Shown in pieces: positions 61,002 to 64,000 of a stretch of DNA of 64,000 nt. How positions within the stretch are numbered: the stretch's first letter is position 1; each line of letters begins with the position of its first letter. A program made the position numbers and the translations under genes. The DNA comes from Streptomyces canus. Lineage in GTDB: Bacteria > Actinomycetota > Actinomycetes > Streptomycetales > Streptomycetaceae. Under the pieces are notes generated by a model. It was given only the letters and a program-made list of their open reading frames with translations, searched no databases and had not been told where the DNA came from. The stretch spans positions 10,416,001 through 10,480,000 of the forward strand of contig NZ_JAUSWW010000001.1 in the NCBI RefSeq assembly GCF_030815415.1, in the 5' to 3' direction.

Positions 61002-61613
61002 CCATTCGCCATCGGCTACCTGTTGCAGGCCGCCCGCGAACGCCTCGATGCGGCCGGGCTGCACCCCACCGTCGAAACGGTCGATGCCACCGGACCGCTG
61101 CCCGCCGACGCCAGGCAGGTTGATCGCATCGTCGCCACGGTGGCCGTGCGCAGCATCCCCACCAGCTGGCTGACCGCCCTCAGACCCACAGGACGCCTGG
61201 TGACCACCCTCGAGGGCACCTCCCTGCTCGTCACCGCAGACAAGGCCGCCGACGGCGGCGCCGTGGGCCGGGTGGAGTGGGAACAGGCCGGCTTCATGCA
61301 CGCCCGCAACGGCGAGGATTACCCGCCCGCCCTGTCTGCCCTGCTCGCCGCCGCGCACGACCAGGACGGCGAACAGGTGACGACCGGCCCCTACCCGGTC
61401 CTCGACGTGGCGAACGCCTGGGACCTCGACTCCATGCTGGGCCTCACCGCGCCGGGCATCGAACACGCCTACCACCAGACGGGGGACCGGCGCACTGCCG
61501 TCATGGTGCACGCCGACGGATCATGGGCCCGCGCCACCGCCACCGGCAGCGAGCGGCCCACCGTCCACCAGGGCGGAGGTCAGTTGCCGCTTCCTCCAGG
61601 CCCACCTGGTTAA
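61002..61613 (+). pseudogene. Methyltransferase remnant (TgmC/PCMT-like)
   Basis: PFAIGYLLQAARERLDAAGL, HPTVETVDATGPLPADARQV, DRIVATVAVRSIPTSWLTAL and RPTGRLVTTLEGTSLLVTAD resemble the SAM-methyltransferases of ATP-grasp peptide-maturation clusters (protein-isoaspartate methyltransferase-like). The N-terminal SAM-binding half is missing and no start codon is apparent; the C-terminus also seems cut after VHQGGGQLPL. No precursor peptide or ATP-grasp maturase is nearby. Confidence 0.6.
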
Positions 61614-61934
61614 CCTCGCCGACGCACCCGCCAGGTCCGGTAGTCGAACTCGCACAGCGGCTCTCCCCTGTCCTCGGTCAGGAGGCCTGCCAGGCTGCTG
61701 GGCTCGGACCTTTCACGACGCCGACGCACCTCTCCAACCATCAGAGCGAAGTAGGCGACCGCGACGGGCACTCACCTCCATCACCGAAGCCGCCGACCTG
61801 TTTCCGGCGGAGAACAGCCGACGGAGCCTGCCCAGGTGTCTAGTGCAGCCGCCTCAACTCATACCCTGGGTGGGCCAGGCCAACACTGCTGACAGTGCTT
61901 CAGTACTCTTCAGCGCATCGCGGGAGGGGCGCTG
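61614..61934. other. Intergenic, no gene seen
   Basis: About 320 bases between the methyltransferase remnant and the LiaF-like gene. No supported frame; presumably holds the promoter of the gene at 61935. Confidence 0.5.
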
Positions 61935-62657
61935 GTGAATCGATTGCGCATAACGTTCGGGCTTGTCGTCGTGATCATGGGCACGGTCTGGCTGCTCGAC
62001 GGCGGCTCGGCTCTCCGCTCGGGTGGGCGCTGGGTGCTGATCGCATTGCCGTACACCCTGATCGCACTGGGGATACTGCTGGTCCTACGCGCAGCCCTGC
62101 CACGGGGCCTGTTGGCCGGCCCGCTGACGCTGATTGCTGGCGGGGCGCTGTGGGGCGCGTACGACCTCGGGTACTTGGGCGGCACAGCGGGGAGCAAGGT
62201 GCTGCCGACTCTGGCGATCGCAGTCGGGGCCTCGCTGGCCCTTATGGGCAGTAATGCGGGGCAGAGCGGCGGCGAGGACCACCCGTTGAGGCGGTATCGG
62301 AGCGTGCTGCTGCCGGTGCGGCGGAAGGTGCTGACAGGTTCCACCGACTTGGTGAAGGTCGGCATCGGGTCCTATTTCGGGGATGCGCGGATCGATCTCT
62401 CCAGCGTCTCATTCGCACGGGACCGCATGGGGCGCGGACAGCGTGTCCTTCAGGTCGATGTCACGGTGCTGTTCGGCCGAGTCGAGCTGGTCCTCGACAC
62501 CGCGTGCATCGTCGTCAAGGGCAACGTGGAGAACAGCCCGGCAGTCCACTTCGCCGAGCAGGTCCGGGTGCACATGACGCCGCCCGAGGGGTCGGAGCGG
62601 CAGATCGTGCTCAACGTCCTGGGAGTCGGCGGGTCGGTGGCGATCCGTTCGCTGTGA
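61935..62657 (+). CDS. LiaF-like membrane protein
   Basis: 240 aa from GTG 61935 with GGGAGGGG upstream. Four TM helices in the first 110 residues (RITFGLVVVIMGTVWLLDGG; WVLIALPYTLIALGILLVL; LTLIAGGALWGAYDLGYL; VLPTLAIAVGASLALMG). The C-terminal 110 residues form a LiaF/DUF2154-like beta domain: KVGIGSYFGDARIDLSSVSF, VLQVDVTVLFGRVELVLDTA, HMTPPEGSERQIVLNVLGVG. LiaF proteins restrain cell-envelope-stress two-component systems, but no kinase or regulator is adjacent in the window. Confidence 0.82.
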   Translation: MNRLRITFGLVVVIMGTVWLLDGGSALRSGGRWVLIALPYTLIALGILLVLRAALPRGLLAGPLTLIAGGALWGAYDLGYLGGTAGSKVLPTLAIAVGASLALMGSNAGQSGGEDHPLRRYRSVLLPVRRKVLTGSTDLVKVGIGSYFGDARIDLSSVSFARDRMGRGQRVLQVDVTVLFGRVELVLDTACIVVKGNVENSPAVHFAEQVRVHMTPPEGSERQIVLNVLGVGGSVAIRSL

Positions 62658-62663
62658 CGTGTT

Positions 62664-63719
62664 CTACGCCCCGTCCGGGTGCTTGAAGTCCTTGCTCTCC
62701 AGGGTCTCGTGATCGCGAAGCGGGGCGACGGAACCGGGCCTGAGAAAATCGGTGATGTCCTTGTTGAGCTCGTACTCCGCTCGCGGGTTCCCGGGCAACT
62801 CGTAGTGCATCGCCTTGGCCAGGTCGAACCGGTGCAGGTCGAAGACCGTGGCGAGAAGCCTGGAGTGGCCCCGGGACGCGGTTATCGCGCCTCGGTATGC
62901 GAGCAGGGACAGGGCTCCCGCGAGGAGTGGTGCCGCGGACCAGGGGTCCAGACGGGCCAGCAGCGGGGTCGTGGCGAGCGACAGCAGGCCAAAGGAGATA
63001 CTCAAGGAGGCCGTGGAGGTGATCAGTTCGAACTGGCGGGCGACCGCGCTTTCGAGCCGGTCGGAGATGTGGGGATACAGCCGCGGGTACACGACCATCA
63101 TGTCCAGGCCGTACCGGTCTCCCGCCACCCGCTCTCCGCGGCGGAGAACGTTCCCGAGCAGGGTCGGCAAGAGGTCCGTCGGTTGGGCTGCCGCTTCGAG
63201 ATGCTCCGCCGCCAGCCTGTCGTCGGTCGGGTACGTGTCACGAACCTTCTCCGCTCGCGACTTCATGCGCACCACTCGCGAAATCCTGCGATCATGGTGG
63301 GCGAGTTCCCGAAGCGTGGAATTCGCGCCGGGCGGTGGCACCGTGAAATCGAACTCGGCCACGGTCTTCGCGTCATCCCTGCGTCGCCGGTGGCGCTCCA
63401 CGGTGGCGGGGACGAGGCCGGCGATGGGAGAAGGGCTGGCCCAGTAGCCCTCAAGCAGTTGGACCAGGGCGGTCTCGAAGGGGCGCAGAAGTATTCCGCA
63501 CAGCAAGGCGGCCAGTCCGAACAGGGCGATGGCGAGCGCGTCCCGCTTTCCTTCCGGAAGCACGTGGTCGAAGCGCAGGGGCTCGTTCGGCGAGTACGCG
63601 CCGGCCCGGGCGAACACGACGACGGCCGTGACGACGACGGTGGCCGGGAGGACGTTCAGCAGGCTGAAGCGCGATCCGCCGAGGGCTTCGGTACTTGCGG
63701 AGACCAGTCCCCCGAGCAT
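62664..63719 (-). CDS. Multi-TM hypothetical protein
   Basis: 351 aa from ATG 63719 with GGAGGT upstream. TM helices near 22-42 (LLNVLPATVVVTAVVVFARA), 66-86 (ALAIALFGLAALLCGILL), and two near 245-290 (TASLSISFGLLSLATTPLLA; AAPLLAGALSLLAYRGAI), with a large cytoplasmic loop between. The C-terminal tail is EYELNKDITDFLRPGSVAPL. Two bases separate it from the zinc-ribbon gene upstream, so they are one operon. Function unknown. Confidence 0.78.
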   Translation of the reverse strand: MLGGLVSASTEALGGSRFSLLNVLPATVVVTAVVVFARAGAYSPNEPLRFDHVLPEGKRDALAIALFGLAALLCGILLRPFETALVQLLEGYWASPSPIAGLVPATVERHRRRRDDAKTVAEFDFTVPPPGANSTLRELAHHDRRISRVVRMKSRAEKVRDTYPTDDRLAAEHLEAAAQPTDLLPTLLGNVLRRGERVAGDRYGLDMMVVYPRLYPHISDRLESAVARQFELITSTASLSISFGLLSLATTPLLARLDPWSAAPLLAGALSLLAYRGAITASRGHSRLLATVFDLHRFDLAKAMHYELPGNPRAEYELNKDITDFLRPGSVAPLRDHETLESKDFKHPDGA

Positions 63720-63721
63720 GC

Positions 63722-64000
63722 TCAGGACCTCCTTGAGGTGCCGAACCTCACCATGAGGCGTTGAAGACACTGTGGACACTTCAGCCCAGGATCCACATTC
63801 GCCGCGTCGATGACGAAATTGGGGTGTTTGACAGCGCCGACGCAACCGATGCAGACGAAGACATCGAGGTCCGTCTTCCCGACGAGCGTTCCCAAGAGTC
63901 GGGGGTCCTCCGCTGCTCGGTACATCGCCCGGTCCATCGGCTGGCCGCAGCACACCTGGGTCGCGTTCGACGAGACCTTGAGGACACGCTTGGCGCCCGC
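63722..64000 (-). CDS. Zinc-ribbon hypothetical protein (5' end beyond the right edge)
   Basis: The frame is open to base 64000: GAKRVLKVSSNATQVCCGQP, MDRAMYRAAEDPRLLGTLVG, DVFVCIGCVGAVKHPNF, GLKCPQCLQRLMVRFG. Three Cys pairs (CC, CxxC, CxxC) suggest structural zinc. It ends two bases before the start of the multi-TM gene, with which it is coupled. No family recognised. Confidence 0.68.
   Translation of the reverse strand, partial: AGAKRVLKVSSNATQVCCGQPMDRAMYRAAEDPRLLGTLVGKTDLDVFVCIGCVGAVKHPNFVIDAANVDPGLKCPQCLQRLMVRFGTSRRS

Noticed and set aside
61002..61613. An active graspetide (ATP-grasp RiPP) cluster, because of the TgmC-like methyltransferase
   Set aside because: The methyltransferase lacks its SAM-binding half, and no ATP-grasp maturase or precursor peptide is nearby.

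Overview
The base composition (very GC-rich with G/C in third codon positions), frequent GTG starts, a conservon, ECF sigma/cold-shock genes, HTH regulators with TPR-like C-termini and many actinobacterial IS families point to a Streptomyces or close relative. There are no rRNA operons, tRNAs that I can see, ribosomal or central housekeeping genes. IS density and gene remnants are high, so this looks like an accessory region: a chromosome arm, a genomic island or a large linear plasmid. Frameshifted and truncated genes cluster in the mobile stretches, while the operons between them are intact.

Layout. 1-2.5 kb: an HTH/P-loop ATPase gene (running off the left edge) diverging from a TM/coiled-coil gene; a second, damaged copy of this pair lies at 55.1-60.9 kb. 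3.2-6.5 kb: a STAND (NB-ARC-type) NTPase with about 12 near-identical TPRs, preceded by and overlapping a two-TM protein; both carry the same short Gly/Ala/Val motif. 6.7-8.0 kb: a small membrane protein, an ECF sigma factor and a cold-shock protein, in overlapping genes. 8.0-12.1 kb: IS5-type elements and remnants around a HAD phosphatase and a small membrane protein. 12.1-13.7 kb: a secreted protein and an ArsR-like regulator. 14-20 kb: a decayed integrative-element module (replication-relaxation protein, DNA-binding protein, PAPS-reductase-like PP-loop protein, zinc-ribbon protein, tyrosine recombinase) broken by IS256. 21.3-31 kb: ArsR/MFS, DUF4259, mycothiol-type DinB, an IS630 insertion that cleanly splits a gene, a second MFS, a Doc-like/antitoxin pair, a GAP-family protein and remnants. 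31.4-33 kb: a secreted PNGase A-like protein.

34.2-46.4 kb is the main intact block: twelve codirectional minus-strand genes. At the upstream end are a hypothetical protein, an ATPase-fold protein and a conservon (histidine-kinase-like CvnA, roadblock CvnB, DUF742 CvnC, GTPase CvnD) with a GAF protein. These are followed by an acyl-CoA dehydrogenase, a D-Ala-D-Ala ligase homologue, a Ser/Thr dehydratase/racemase-type PLP enzyme, a C39-like cysteine peptidase and MurF. A divergent HTH/TPR-like regulator and a pterin dehydratase-like gene border it. I infer a signal-controlled pathway that makes a D-amino-acid dipeptide and loads it on a UDP-muramyl tripeptide, either as altered peptidoglycan or as a peptide product.

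46.4-54.8 kb holds lower-GC immigrant genes, including a lipoprotein with a nuclease-like C-terminus and a putative partner, IS elements, and an N6-DNA methylase with an altered catalytic motif lying between the two halves of an IS630 transposase. 61-64 kb has a methyltransferase remnant, a LiaF-like membrane protein, a four-TM membrane protein and a zinc-ribbon protein cut by the right edge.
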